Shown piece after piece: positions 35,201 to 40,960 of a DNA stretch of 46,266 nucleotides. Within the stretch, counting starts at the first letter, position 1. Every line of letters starts with the position of its first letter. A model generated the notes under the pieces. It searched no databases, had not been told where the DNA came from, and saw nothing but the letters and a program-made list of their open reading frames with translations. This DNA is from Micromonospora echinofusca (lineage in GTDB: Bacteria > Actinomycetota > Actinomycetes > Mycobacteriales > Micromonosporaceae), in NCBI RefSeq assembly GCF_017614955.1, contig NZ_WVUH01000008.1, forward strand, positions 1-46,266, written 5' to 3'. The position numbers and the translations under genes were made by a program.

Positions 35201-37900
35201 GACGCCAACCTGGCGGAGATCCATCCGGCGCTCGCCGCCGGGGCGACCGTGGCCCTCGTACCGGCCGACCGGCGTGCCGACCCGGCCCGGTTGACAGCCT
35301 GGTGGTCGGCGCAGGGGGTGACCGTGGCGCTGGTCCCGGCACCCCTGGCCGAGCTGGTCTTCGCCCTGCCGGCCCGCCCCGCCGGCCTGCCCCGGACCCT
35401 GATGGTCGGCGGCAGCCAGCTCCGGCGCCGCCCACCGGTCGACTTCCCGGCGACAGTGGTCAACGCCTACGGGCCGACCGAGAACGCCATCGTCAGCACC
35501 GCCGGTCGGGTACCGCCGGACGGGACCGAGCCGGTCCACATCGGCGGGCCGGTCGACAACGTCCGGCTCTACGTGCTCGACGGCCGGGGTCGGCCGGTAC
35601 CGCCCGGCGCAGTCGGTGAGCTGCACCTGGCCGGACGCAGCCTGGCCCGGGGCTACCTCGGTCGGCCGGCGGAGACGGCGGCGGCGTTCCGGCCGGAGCC
35701 GTTCTCCGGGGAACCGGGCGCCCTGATGTACGCCACCGGGGACCGGGTCCGGCTGCGCGGGGACGGCACCGTGGAGTTCCTCGGCCGCACCGACGAGCAG
35801 GTGAAGATCGCCGGGCACCGGGTGGAGCCGGGTGAGGCCGCCGCCGAGCTGGTCCGGCTGGCCGGGGTACGGCAGGCGACCGTCGTCGCCCGGCAGGACC
35901 GCGGCCCGGAGCCCTACCTCACGGCGTACGTCGTACCGGTCGACGGCGCGGAACCGGCGGCGGCGCTGCGGACCCGGCTGACCGGGGAGCTGACCGCACG
36001 GCTGCCCGGCTACCTGGTACCCCGGGCCTGGGTCTTCCTCGACGCGCTGCCCGTCGGGGAGACCGGCAAGGTGGACCCGGCCCGGCTGCCGGCCCCCGAG
36101 CCGGACGGCGGTGACCGGGTACCGCAGCCGGGGCTGGAACGGGTGGTCCACGATGCCTGGTGCGCCGAACTGGGTGTGGACCGGGTACCACTGGAGGAGG
36201 GTTTCTTCGCCACCGGCGGGCACTCGCTGGGGGCGGTACGGCTGGCGAACCGGTTGACCGAGCTGCTCGGTACCGAGGTCGGCGTGGACCGGGTACTCCG
36301 GGCAGCCGGGGTGCGCGCCCTCGCTGCGAGCCTGGCCGGAGACCCGACGGCCGGGCCGACCGTGGTGCCGGCCGCTGGGCCGACCGTGGCACCGGCCGTG
36401 GTGCCGGCCGGTGAAGCACCGACCAGGGCACCGGCCGACGGAGCACCGGCCGTGGAGGAGGTCGCGCCGGCCAGCCACCAGCAGGAGACCATGTGGAACC
36501 GGCAGCACGTCGCGCCGAACCCGGCGGCGGTGCACATGGCGGTACGGATCAACCTCACCGGCCGGCTCGACGTGCCGGCACTCGGTACGGCGGTGGACGG
36601 CCTCGTCGCCCGGCACGGGGCGTTGCGTACCCGGCTGGTACCGCAGGATGGTCAGCTCCGTCAGGAGGTCCTCGCCCACCGGCCGGTCCCGTTGCCGGTC
36701 GTCGACCTCGACCACGCCCCCGAGGACCCGGAGGTGGAGCGGTGGTGCGTCGCGACCGGTCGGGAGCCGTTCGACGACGACGGGCCGAAACTGCGGGCCC
36801 GGCTGGCCCGACTCCCCGGTGACCACTGGATACTGATGCTCGTCGTGCACCACCTGCACGGCGACGGCTGGTCGATGTTCCGGCTCTTCGACGAGTTCGG
36901 GCGACGGTACGCCGCCGCGCTCGACGGCACCGAGCCGGTCCTCGAACCGGTGCCGGTGAGCTATCCCGGGTACGCCCGGCGGCAGCGGGCCGAGCCGGTC
37001 TCCGCCGACCTACTCGACCACTGGCGACGCCGGTTGGCGGGCGCCCCCCGGACGGTACCGCTGCCGGTGGACCGTCCCGGTGCGGACCTGTCCTCCGGCC
37101 GGGGCGCCGAATACGTCTTCCCGATCCCCGACCCGGTCACCGCCGGGCTGACCCGGCTCGCCGGTGAACTGGGCACGACGATGTTCCCCGTGCTGGCGGC
37201 CGGGTACGCGCTGCTCGTCGCGGAGCTGACCGGTGACCCGGACGTGGTGCTGGCCGGCCCGTACGCACACCGGGACAGCCGGGACATCGAGCCGACCGTG
37301 GGCCTGTTCACCAGCCCGCTGGTGCTGCGCCTGCCGGTGGCCGAGGCCCGCACCTTCGCGGATCTCGTCCGCGTCACCGAGGCGGTCTTCCTGGACGCGG
37401 TACGCCATCAGCCGGCCCCGCTGGCCGAGGTCTACGCGGCGGTCGACCCGCAGTGGCGGCAGGGGATGCCGCCGCCGGTGGCCACCGCGCTCCTCGGCTG
37501 GAACCCCGGCCTACCGCCGTTGCGCCTGCCGGGGCTGGTCGCGGAACTGGTGGACCAGCCGCTCGACTGTGCCCGGCGGGAGTACGCCACGGTGCTCACC
37601 CCGACCCCCGAGGGGCTACGCGGCACGGTGGAGTACTCCACCGACCGGCTGGACCAGGCGACGGTGGCCCGCTGGTGCGACCGGTACGTCGAGATCCTCG
37701 CCGAGGGTGCCGCCGCACCGACCGCCCTGCCAGCCGTCCCGCAGGTCGCCCCGCAGGTCGTCCCGCCGGCAGCCGATCCACAGGTCGGCTCACAGGTTGG
37801 GCCGGCAGTCGAGCCGCAGGTCGCCCCGCCGGCAGCCGAGCCGCAGGTTGGGCCGGCAGTCGCCCCGCCGGCAGCCGAGCCGTGGTTCGGCGCTCCTTGA
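26291..37900 (+). CDS. Hybrid PKS-NRPS megasynthase: AL-ACP-KS-AT-ACP-LLM-C-A-PCP-C
   Basis: A 3869-residue single-chain synthase. Order: acyl-AMP ligase (about 30-577, LQLSSGSTGQPK, ending GGKIQRAAL); carrier (Ser662 in GIGSIG); ketosynthase (718-1145, Cys895 in TACSTS, His in VEAHGTGTE and KANIGHLDS); acyltransferase (about 1255-1598, Ser1347 in GHSVGEY, AFHS suggesting malonyl-CoA); carrier (Ser1702 in GADSL); luciferase-like flavin monooxygenase (about 1947-2291); condensation domain (2322-2764, HHLATDG at 2465); adenylation domain (2780-3273, YTSGSTGRPKG); carrier (Ser3312 in GGHSL); second condensation domain (3390-3810, HHLHGDG at 3520); Pro/Val-rich tail. No reductive domain, methyltransferase, thioesterase or reductase is present. 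The inferred chain is starter acid, one malonyl unit left as beta-ketone, oxygenation, then one amino acid. Release chemistry is unclear: the last condensation domain may use an amine acceptor, or a later module may be missing. Confidence 0.93.
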   Translation: MNPAPSTRPPAVSRGAEPPTDPDLALTVDQALVRAAERFPTSGIHVVAADGQAVGLDYPTLLARGRGILAGLRARGVGRGDHVMLRISSGVEYFPALWGCLLGGIVPLTTAAPTSYDLDNPALDALGHAWRRLGGPVVVGGSDDLAGLSRSMVRDRVVPVGDLDTSDGGGGPAAADGEPAPDDVALLQLSSGSTGQPKIIQLTHRGLAGYATGARHMLHIGPDDVLLNWLPLDHIAGLLLYPLGGAFLGATSVHVATELVLPDPLRWLDLMESYRVTHSWAPNFGLRLVTDALVEAPDRRWDLGALRRMVSGGEQCLPATFADFVAATGLPAGVLTPAWGMSETATAITFDSYGASGCRQRIRAASLAGDLAWATDTDDPAGVVEFLSVGFPAPGTTLRIVDHDNRVLPEGRIGRLQLRSPRVTPGYLGDPEADRAAFPDGDWLATGDLAFMVDGRITVTGREKDLIILNGHNHLCHDIEQVAGAVSGVTDGLVAAFGVPDPETGSEALVVCYVPDGRAGVSGPPVDQAVRAAVARRWQVVPARVVTVGAAEFPRTTGGKIQRAALRERYLAGGFDEPTGAEPEAMSRPAPEPTPMPIPTAAPEPIPTSAPTAAPVPVSVSPDQPAARGPGAVRAAVADAVTAILGQPADPTVPFYELGIGSIGIVRLRARLEQDLGRRIDQPVLFAYPTVDALARHLTDPAVEPVPVAPTGRPGRDRRIAVIGMAARFPGAADVDGYWANLLAGVESIRHFTPQELLAAGLPPEQAHAPDLVAASGVLDDVAGFDADFFGISAREAELLDPQHRLFLEVCHHALEDAGYAGPTGGQRIGLYAGSGMNLYTHQTYLRHNLSGVVESGDPAGVIGAALGNQPDFLATRVAYRLGLTGPAIGVQTACSTSLVAVHLAVRALLDGDADVMLAGAAALHVPQVTGYRYAPGSILSRTGRCRPFDAAADGTVGGNGVAAVVLKRLDRALADGDPIHAVVLGTAVNNDGAGKVGFTAPSVAGQVDVIRRALRDADVPAGSVGYVEAHGTGTELGDPVEYHALREAYDGGRLLLGSVKANIGHLDSCAGMAGLLKTVLMVRTGRIPPQINFDRPNPAVDLTGGPFTVTTGPGDWPVGRFPRRAAVSALGVGGTNAHVIVEEPPAAARPVSPAPPPSAPGVLPLSAADPVALRELAGRYRDRLRADPHLRAADLVRTAGVGRRRLRHRLAVVGDSPAALADALDRFAAGTPDGPGGAAGPDLYTGDARGAGSAPVALAFPGQGDLRAALLDLAGRFPQVGAVLDRAATAYRAAVGGDLVAELHEPPGVDGRPTGIVQPALVAVGIGLAELWRSWGMHPDQVLGHSVGEYAALAVAGALSVEDAVWLAAHRGRLMQETMPPGAMLAVLADRATVDRLASGSGLVVAAVNGDRQHVLAGPPAAVDAVAEWAGRHGPPVRRLAVTRAFHSPAVEPVLDRFRALVDRVDRQPIRIPLVSSVDGRIREPGWRPDADHLCRQAREPVQWDAAVRTLAATGCRTVVEAGPDAVLTGIARSAGTGLHWVPSQQPARDPATGLWHAVARLYAAGVPLDWTALTDGYGGRRVPLPAYPFQHRPFWHVRKGPLLTHSVEEGPPVNTPPGVERPAGPAQQPATADPRGTGTVHEPTNGPRQQLGNEVVQQPGNEPTDGPVLARVCELTAERLGLLAASVDPDRSFFDLGADSLLLITMSREIHREFGVRVPVRELFGSVDTPRRLADAVTSARPADHASTARPADHASTARPSSNPVSTARPAQPSTEPVSSARPADQPSGVDPAGPGDPTRPAQPAPSVDLSPPIGTPAVALAGAAAGVPAPAPAELAGIIHRQLDLMQQQLTLLGTAGVAPAGPVPPDPAAGGPPAAAAPAADVGGTVRPVAAPARSAGRPDRSTDSGTDDATEQPTGRETGRRSGGTRQDDGVRQDDAGRQDSTDFSLYFFGDYPDQDNDDKYGVLLDAAQFADEHGFHAVWLPERHFHSFGGIFPNPAVLAAALATRTRRIRLNAGSVVLPLHHPVRVAEEWSMVDNLSGGRIGLGCAPGWHANDFVFFPEHYGRHKQVMYEHLATVRRLWRGESVTARAGDGEPTEVRLFPRPIQAAPPAFTAIVGNPESYREAARNDVGVVTNLMTQDVDQLAANIALYRRTRAEHGLDPAAGRVTVLLHTYLGDDLDRVRAEAFEPFHRYLRSSLGLLGQVTNSLGMNIDLAGTPDEDVRFVLSQAYGRYCAERALIGTPQSCREVVAAVLDAGVDEIACFVDFGLPADAVRAGLPFIDTVRRTTARRHQPAAASPPGPSEAAAAVSPDTAPEEVAPLSAAQRRLWITAQLDPTSPAYNEAVAVRLAGPLDVPALQGALQDVVDRHAPLRTVYREIDGVPHQVVRATVPVECPVRDLDPTARHGHEDEAVRHGHEDEAVRAVMAAESRRRFDLTAGPVFAFTLLRFAPTRHVLVLSFHHLATDGGSYAILTREVSECYRARVDGRAPDLPRLTTSYPQLAGDDGGGRDREKALRYWLRQLDPPPPALVLPSDLPRPAVPSAAGSSLFRQLPAGLTRRVEQFSRTERVTAFTTLLSAFGVVLSRFGGGQDDLVVGTGMSSRDDRSADLVGFFVDTVPLRLDLRGDPTFQELVARVQLTAADGYEHADLPFDELVEALAPVREPGRNPLFDVVVEYERGDAFRFDLPGVTAEPLPVGLDKAPVDLMVYLSHGATVDVHVEYRSEVLDRATVDRLVDHLHRFLDAATRDPQASVTVLTDRLDHPGGGLSGPVTPPTADRLHDLFLRRATVDPDAVAVVAGPDRWTYRELRERADGLARRVAAEGVGPDDVVGVLLPRRPELIAAQLGVLMAGAAFLPLDPYTPPARLAGLLADSGARLVVTATGIATPAGVTRLLVDETGPAGLPAPTAVPGPDHLAWCVYTSGSTGRPKGVAVSHRAAVNAVTWHVGTLGLTGTDVVGHLLGLGFDANLAEIHPALAAGATVALVPADRRADPARLTAWWSAQGVTVALVPAPLAELVFALPARPAGLPRTLMVGGSQLRRRPPVDFPATVVNAYGPTENAIVSTAGRVPPDGTEPVHIGGPVDNVRLYVLDGRGRPVPPGAVGELHLAGRSLARGYLGRPAETAAAFRPEPFSGEPGALMYATGDRVRLRGDGTVEFLGRTDEQVKIAGHRVEPGEAAAELVRLAGVRQATVVARQDRGPEPYLTAYVVPVDGAEPAAALRTRLTGELTARLPGYLVPRAWVFLDALPVGETGKVDPARLPAPEPDGGDRVPQPGLERVVHDAWCAELGVDRVPLEEGFFATGGHSLGAVRLANRLTELLGTEVGVDRVLRAAGVRALAASLAGDPTAGPTVVPAAGPTVAPAVVPAGEAPTRAPADGAPAVEEVAPASHQQETMWNRQHVAPNPAAVHMAVRINLTGRLDVPALGTAVDGLVARHGALRTRLVPQDGQLRQEVLAHRPVPLPVVDLDHAPEDPEVERWCVATGREPFDDDGPKLRARLARLPGDHWILMLVVHHLHGDGWSMFRLFDEFGRRYAAALDGTEPVLEPVPVSYPGYARRQRAEPVSADLLDHWRRRLAGAPRTVPLPVDRPGADLSSGRGAEYVFPIPDPVTAGLTRLAGELGTTMFPVLAAGYALLVAELTGDPDVVLAGPYAHRDSRDIEPTVGLFTSPLVLRLPVAEARTFADLVRVTEAVFLDAVRHQPAPLAEVYAAVDPQWRQGMPPPVATALLGWNPGLPPLRLPGLVAELVDQPLDCARREYATVLTPTPEGLRGTVEYSTDRLDQATVARWCDRYVEILAEGAAAPTALPAVPQVAPQVVPPAADPQVGSQVGPAVEPQVAPPAAEPQVGPAVAPPAAEPWFGAP
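31084..31139 (-). repeat. Dispersed 56-bp GGGCCC repeat, copy 2, inside the megasynthase
   Basis: Inverted relative to copies 1 and 3 and read in frame (VRKGPLLTHSVEEGPPVNT, about residues 1598-1616), exactly between the end of the AT and the linker before the second carrier. Here the two 20-bp units, GTTAACAGGGGGCCCTTCCT on the minus strand, are identical. It differs from copy 3 at 6 positions. Confidence 0.93.
31514..31567. repeat. Perfect 27-bp tandem duplication in the carrier-monooxygenase linker
   Basis: GCACGACCCGCTGACCACGC plus seven bases occurs twice in tandem, coding the repeated ARPADHAST. More divergent copies (STARPAQPST, SSARPADQPS) follow, so the whole linker appears to have grown by duplication. 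Confidence 0.9.
33514..33567. repeat. Perfect 27-bp tandem duplication inside the first condensation domain
   Basis: CCGGCACGGACACGAGGACG plus seven bases is repeated once, giving RHGHEDEAV twice near residue 2410. It lies in a surface loop about 50 residues before the HHLATDG active-site motif, in frame, and looks recent because the copies are identical. Confidence 0.9.
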
Positions 37901-37921
37901 CGGGTTCCGCGTCCCCTTGCC

Positions 37922-37990
37922 GATCATGGAGTTGTGGTGCACCACAAAAGGCGTATAGGCGACTGAACCGCCCACCACAACTCCATGATC
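37922..37990. terminator. 17-bp inverted repeat, probable bidirectional terminator
   Basis: GATCATGGAGTTGTGGT (37922-37938) is perfectly complementary to 37974-37990. A second 12-bp palindrome, GTGGTGCACCAC (37933-37944), overlaps the left arm, so two alternative hairpins are possible. It separates the convergent megasynthase (stop 37900) and membrane-protein (stop 37997) genes. There is no T run, so termination is inferred from position and stem strength. Confidence 0.6.
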
Positions 37991-37996
37991 AACGAG

Positions 37997-38878
37997 TCAG
38001 GGCGCGGCCGGCGGACGGGGCGGAACGCCGTCGGAGCGGCTGCCCCTGCCGGGCAGCGCGTCTCCCGGCAGGACGGCCGGGCCGGGCGGGCCACCGTCCG
38101 GCAGGACGGCCGGGCCGGCTGCGGTGGCCAGACTGGCGCTGGCCGCCTCGCGCAGGATCGCCGAGGGCACCAGCCGCCCCGCCCGGTAGGCGATCCCGAT
38201 TCCGGCGGCCAGCACGAACATCGCGCCGAAGGTCTGCAACGAGCCGATCAGGGCACCGGCGAGGCCGAGCAGCGGAGCGGCGATCATCAACAGGAGGCCG
38301 TCACCGTAGCTGAACATCCCGGACCGGGCCACCGCCCAGCCGGTGAGGAACCAGCCCACGCTGTAGACGGCCGACCCGGCGAGCACCATGGTGCGGGCCT
38401 CGGTACCGAAGACCGGGGTGGTCTCGGCCAGCCCGGTGAAGGGCAGCATCAGCACCGTACCGGCGAGGCTGCTCAGCAGCCCGGCCAGCGCCGAGCGGCG
38501 ACTGCGGGTGGTGACCAGCAGTCCGGCCAGCGCCAGCAGGGCCAGCAGACCCAGCCAGACGGCGAGCACCCAACCGACCAGGTACACCGGGCGGCCGTCC
38601 GCCGGGTACGGCTCATTGCCGATCCCGCCGTCACTGGCCATGGTCACGGCACCGTAGAGAAGGGCGTACGCCGGCAGCAGCCAGACTGCGGCGCGGGCCA
38701 GTCGGCGCAGGGACCAGGCCCAGGTGGCGTTCGTCGCGGGCAGGTTCGGCCCGGCGTCGGGGACGAAGGGCAGTACGCCGAAACCGCCACCGGTACGACG
38801 GGTACCCAGCGGACCCGCCGGATCGTGGGCCCCCGGGACCGCGGCGGTAGACCTGACCTGTCCGTTCGGTTCCTTCAT
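37997..38878 (-). CDS. Integral membrane protein of unknown function
   Basis: A 293-residue protein. A hydrophilic N-terminus of about 55 residues is followed by about six hydrophobic segments: AAVWLLPAYALLYGAVTM, YLVGWVLAVWLGLLALLALA, LLSSLAGTVLMLPF, VLAGSAVYSVGWFLTGWA, and a pair in LLLMIAAPLLGLAGALIGSL and FGAMFVLAAGIGIAYRAG. A Pro/Gly-rich tail has the repeated AVLPxGxxPG. ATG 38878 has GAGGTG upstream; the longer open frame to 39019 has no such signal. No family was recognised. It is not obviously connected to the megasynthase, being convergent to it. Confidence 0.75.
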   Translation of the reverse strand: MKEPNGQVRSTAAVPGAHDPAGPLGTRRTGGGFGVLPFVPDAGPNLPATNATWAWSLRRLARAAVWLLPAYALLYGAVTMASDGGIGNEPYPADGRPVYLVGWVLAVWLGLLALLALAGLLVTTRSRRSALAGLLSSLAGTVLMLPFTGLAETTPVFGTEARTMVLAGSAVYSVGWFLTGWAVARSGMFSYGDGLLLMIAAPLLGLAGALIGSLQTFGAMFVLAAGIGIAYRAGRLVPSAILREAASASLATAAGPAVLPDGGPPGPAVLPGDALPGRGSRSDGVPPRPPAAP

Positions 38879-39083
38879 GCCGTCACCTCGCTCCGCCCGC
38901 CGGTACCTACCAGACCGATCGTGGCAGGGCCGGCCGGGGCAGATGAGGAGTTCTCGGATATCCAGGACGGGTCGGCGGGGCAGCACGTCGGGGTCGTCAG
39001 GCAGGCCCGGCCCAGGCATCCGGCAGGTCAGGCCGGCAGGTCAGGCCCAACCGTCGCGCTGGCAGGCCCGGCCATCGAGGTGA

Positions 39084-39193
39084 CCGGCCAGGGCGTCCCG
39101 GCAGCCCGGCCAGGGCGTCCCGGCAGCCCGGCCAGGGCGTCCCGGCAGCCCGGCCAGGGCGTCCCGGCAGCCCGGCCAGGGCGTCGGGCAAGC
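39084..39193. repeat. 22-bp tandem repeat, five copies
   Basis: Four perfect copies of a unit beginning CCGGCCAGGGCGTCCCGGCA and a fifth degenerate one. A shorter related repeat (CGGCAGGTCAGGCC) occurs just before it, around 39023-39050. It fills most of the 38879-39202 gap, in which I see no gene. Variation in copy number between strains is likely. Confidence 0.9.
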
Positions 39194-39202
39194 CCAGCCG
39201 GG

Positions 39203-39258
39203 TGTTAACAAGGGCCCCTTCCTCTACCGAAAACGTTAAGAAGGGGCCCTTCCTTACA
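39203..39258 (+). repeat. Dispersed 56-bp GGGCCC repeat, copy 3
   Basis: Same orientation as copy 1. It begins ten bases after the 22-bp tandem repeat and ends two bases before the stop codon of the SPFH gene, just as copy 1 abuts the end of murD. It could serve as that gene's terminator. Confidence 0.92.
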
Positions 39259-39260
39259 CC

Positions 39261-40379
39261 TCAGCCGGGCTGGCGCTGCTGGGCCGGGTCGGTCAGCAGG
39301 CTGGCCGGGGAGACCGGCTCGGGGGCCGGCAGCCCCTGCGGGGTGTTGCCACCGGTGGCCTGCACCTCGGCGGCGCGTACCTCGTCGTGCACCTCCCGGG
39401 CGGCAGCGGCGGCGGCCCGGGCCGCCTCGGCGGCCTCCCGCTCGACGGCGCTGGCGTCGTCGGCCGCCTTCGGTGACGGGGCGTCGCCGGCCATCTGGGC
39501 CAGCCCGCCGAGCGCGCCACCCATCCCCTCCAGCGCCTTGGTCAGTTCGGCCGGCACGATCCAGACCTTGTTGGCGGTGCCGTTGGCGATCTGCGGGAGC
39601 GCCTGGAGGTACTGGTAGGCGAGTACCTTCTGGCTCGGGTTGGCGGTGTGGATCGCGTCGAAGACCGTCCGGATCGCCTTGGCCTGGCCCTCGGCCTGGA
39701 GGATCCGGGCCTGCCGGTCACCGTCGGCGCGCAGCACGGCGGCCTGCTTCTCACCTTCGGCGGTGAGGATCTGCGCCTGCTTGTGTCCCTCCGCGTTGAG
39801 GATCGCCGCCCGCCGGTCCCGTTCGGCGCGCATCTGCTTCTCCATCGAGTCCCGGATGCTGGGCGGCGGCTCGATCGCCTTGATCTCCACCCGGGTGACC
39901 TTGATGCCCCACCGGCCGGTGGTCTCGTCGAGGACACCGGAGAGGTGCCGGTTGATCTCCTCCCGGCTGGTCAGGGCCCGCTCCAGGTCCAGCGAGCCGA
40001 TCACGTTGCGCAGGGTGGTGACGGTCAACTGCTCGATCGCCTGGAGGAAGTTGGCGATCTCGTAGGTGGCCCGGACCGGGTCGACCACCTTGAAGTAGAG
40101 GACGGTGTCGATCGACACCACCAGGTTGTCCGAGGTGATCACGGGCTGCGGTTCGAAGCTGACCACTTGCTCCCGCATGTCGACCTTGGTGCGTACCGCG
40201 TCGATGAACGGCACCAGCAGGTTCAGTCCGGGGCTGAGGGTGCGCTTGTACCTACCGAGCCGTTCGACCACGTCGTGCCGCTGCTGCGGCACGATCCGCA
40301 CCGACTTGGCCAGCGCGACCACCGCGATCAGGGCCACGGCGCCGAAGAGCACCGCGATCACCAGTTCCATGCCACTCAC
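39261..40379 (-). CDS. SPFH/stomatin-family membrane protein (QmcA-like)
   Basis: A 372-residue protein. One N-terminal membrane helix (MELVIAVLFGAVALIAVVAL) precedes an SPFH/band 7 domain (about 25-190: IVPQQRHDVVERLGRYKRTL, then NLLVPFIDAVRTKVDMREQV). A coiled region of repeated AEGxKQAxI/LxAEG/DG heptads to about 270 and an Ala-rich acidic tail follow. Such proteins form large membrane-bound oligomers that organise lipid domains or proteases. The start GTGA overlaps the NfeD stop by four bases, the classic partner arrangement. ATG 40370 (MELVIAV) is an alternative start. Confidence 0.93.
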   Translation of the reverse strand: MSGMELVIAVLFGAVALIAVVALAKSVRIVPQQRHDVVERLGRYKRTLSPGLNLLVPFIDAVRTKVDMREQVVSFEPQPVITSDNLVVSIDTVLYFKVVDPVRATYEIANFLQAIEQLTVTTLRNVIGSLDLERALTSREEINRHLSGVLDETTGRWGIKVTRVEIKAIEPPPSIRDSMEKQMRAERDRRAAILNAEGHKQAQILTAEGEKQAAVLRADGDRQARILQAEGQAKAIRTVFDAIHTANPSQKVLAYQYLQALPQIANGTANKVWIVPAELTKALEGMGGALGGLAQMAGDAPSPKAADDASAVEREAAEAARAAAAAAREVHDEVRAAEVQATGGNTPQGLPAPEPVSPASLLTDPAQQRQPG

Positions 40380-40861
40380 CTTTTCGTCTCGGGCAGCCCA
40401 CCGGGCAGCTCACCGGAGGAGGAGAAGTCGTCCCGCCAGACCAGGGCGGTGGCGCCCCTGACCTGGATCACCCGTACCCGTTCGCCGGGTTCGAACGCCT
40501 GGGTCGCGTCGTACGACCGCGCGCTCCACAACTCACCGTCGATCTTGATCATGCCGTGGTCGACGTCCACCCGCTCCAGGACCAGTGCTTCGGCGCCCTC
40601 CAGGGCCGCCGTGCCGAACCGGGTCTCGTCGCTGTCGGCCGTCGGCCCGAGCCGGCGGCGCAGAGACGGCCGGACGAAGGCGACGGTGAGCGCCGAGACC
40701 GCCGCGAAGACCAGTGCCTGCACCCCGAGCGGGGCACCGAGGGCCGCCGCACCGGCCGCTGCGAACGCGCCGACCGCGAACATGCCGACGAAGAGGGTGG
40801 TCGTGAAGATCTCCGCGACGGCCAGCACCGTACCGAGCACGATCCAGAGCAGTGGCTCCAT
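40376..40861 (-). CDS. NfeD-family membrane protein
   Basis: A 161-residue protein. About three hydrophobic segments (LLWIVLGTVLAVAEIF, LFVGMFAVGAFAAAGAAAL, VQALVFAAVSALTVAFV) precede a C-terminal OB-fold domain (about 80-150: GAEALVLERVDVDHGMIKI, GELWSARS, GERVRVIQVRGATALV). NfeD proteins bind SPFH partners through the OB domain, and the four-base overlap with the SPFH gene supports that. It lacks the N-terminal ClpP-like protease of long NfeD forms. Confidence 0.93.
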   Translation of the reverse strand: MEPLLWIVLGTVLAVAEIFTTTLFVGMFAVGAFAAAGAAALGAPLGVQALVFAAVSALTVAFVRPSLRRRLGPTADSDETRFGTAALEGAEALVLERVDVDHGMIKIDGELWSARSYDATQAFEPGERVRVIQVRGATALVWRDDFSSSGELPGGLPETKR

Positions 40862-40960
40862 GGCCCGATCCTGACATGCCGGTGCACGTCACGCCCACCA
40901 TCGAAGATCACATCGACGGTACGATCACCGCGAGGCGTCGACGAGGCGAAGGAGCCGTAC

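Noticed and set aside
31985..36859. A 1624-codon open frame on the minus strand across the megasynthase
   Set aside because: It is antisense to a gene with intact PKS/NRPS motifs, shows no recognisable domain, and is rich in Arg, Gly, Pro and Val, as expected from the complementary strand of GC-rich codons.
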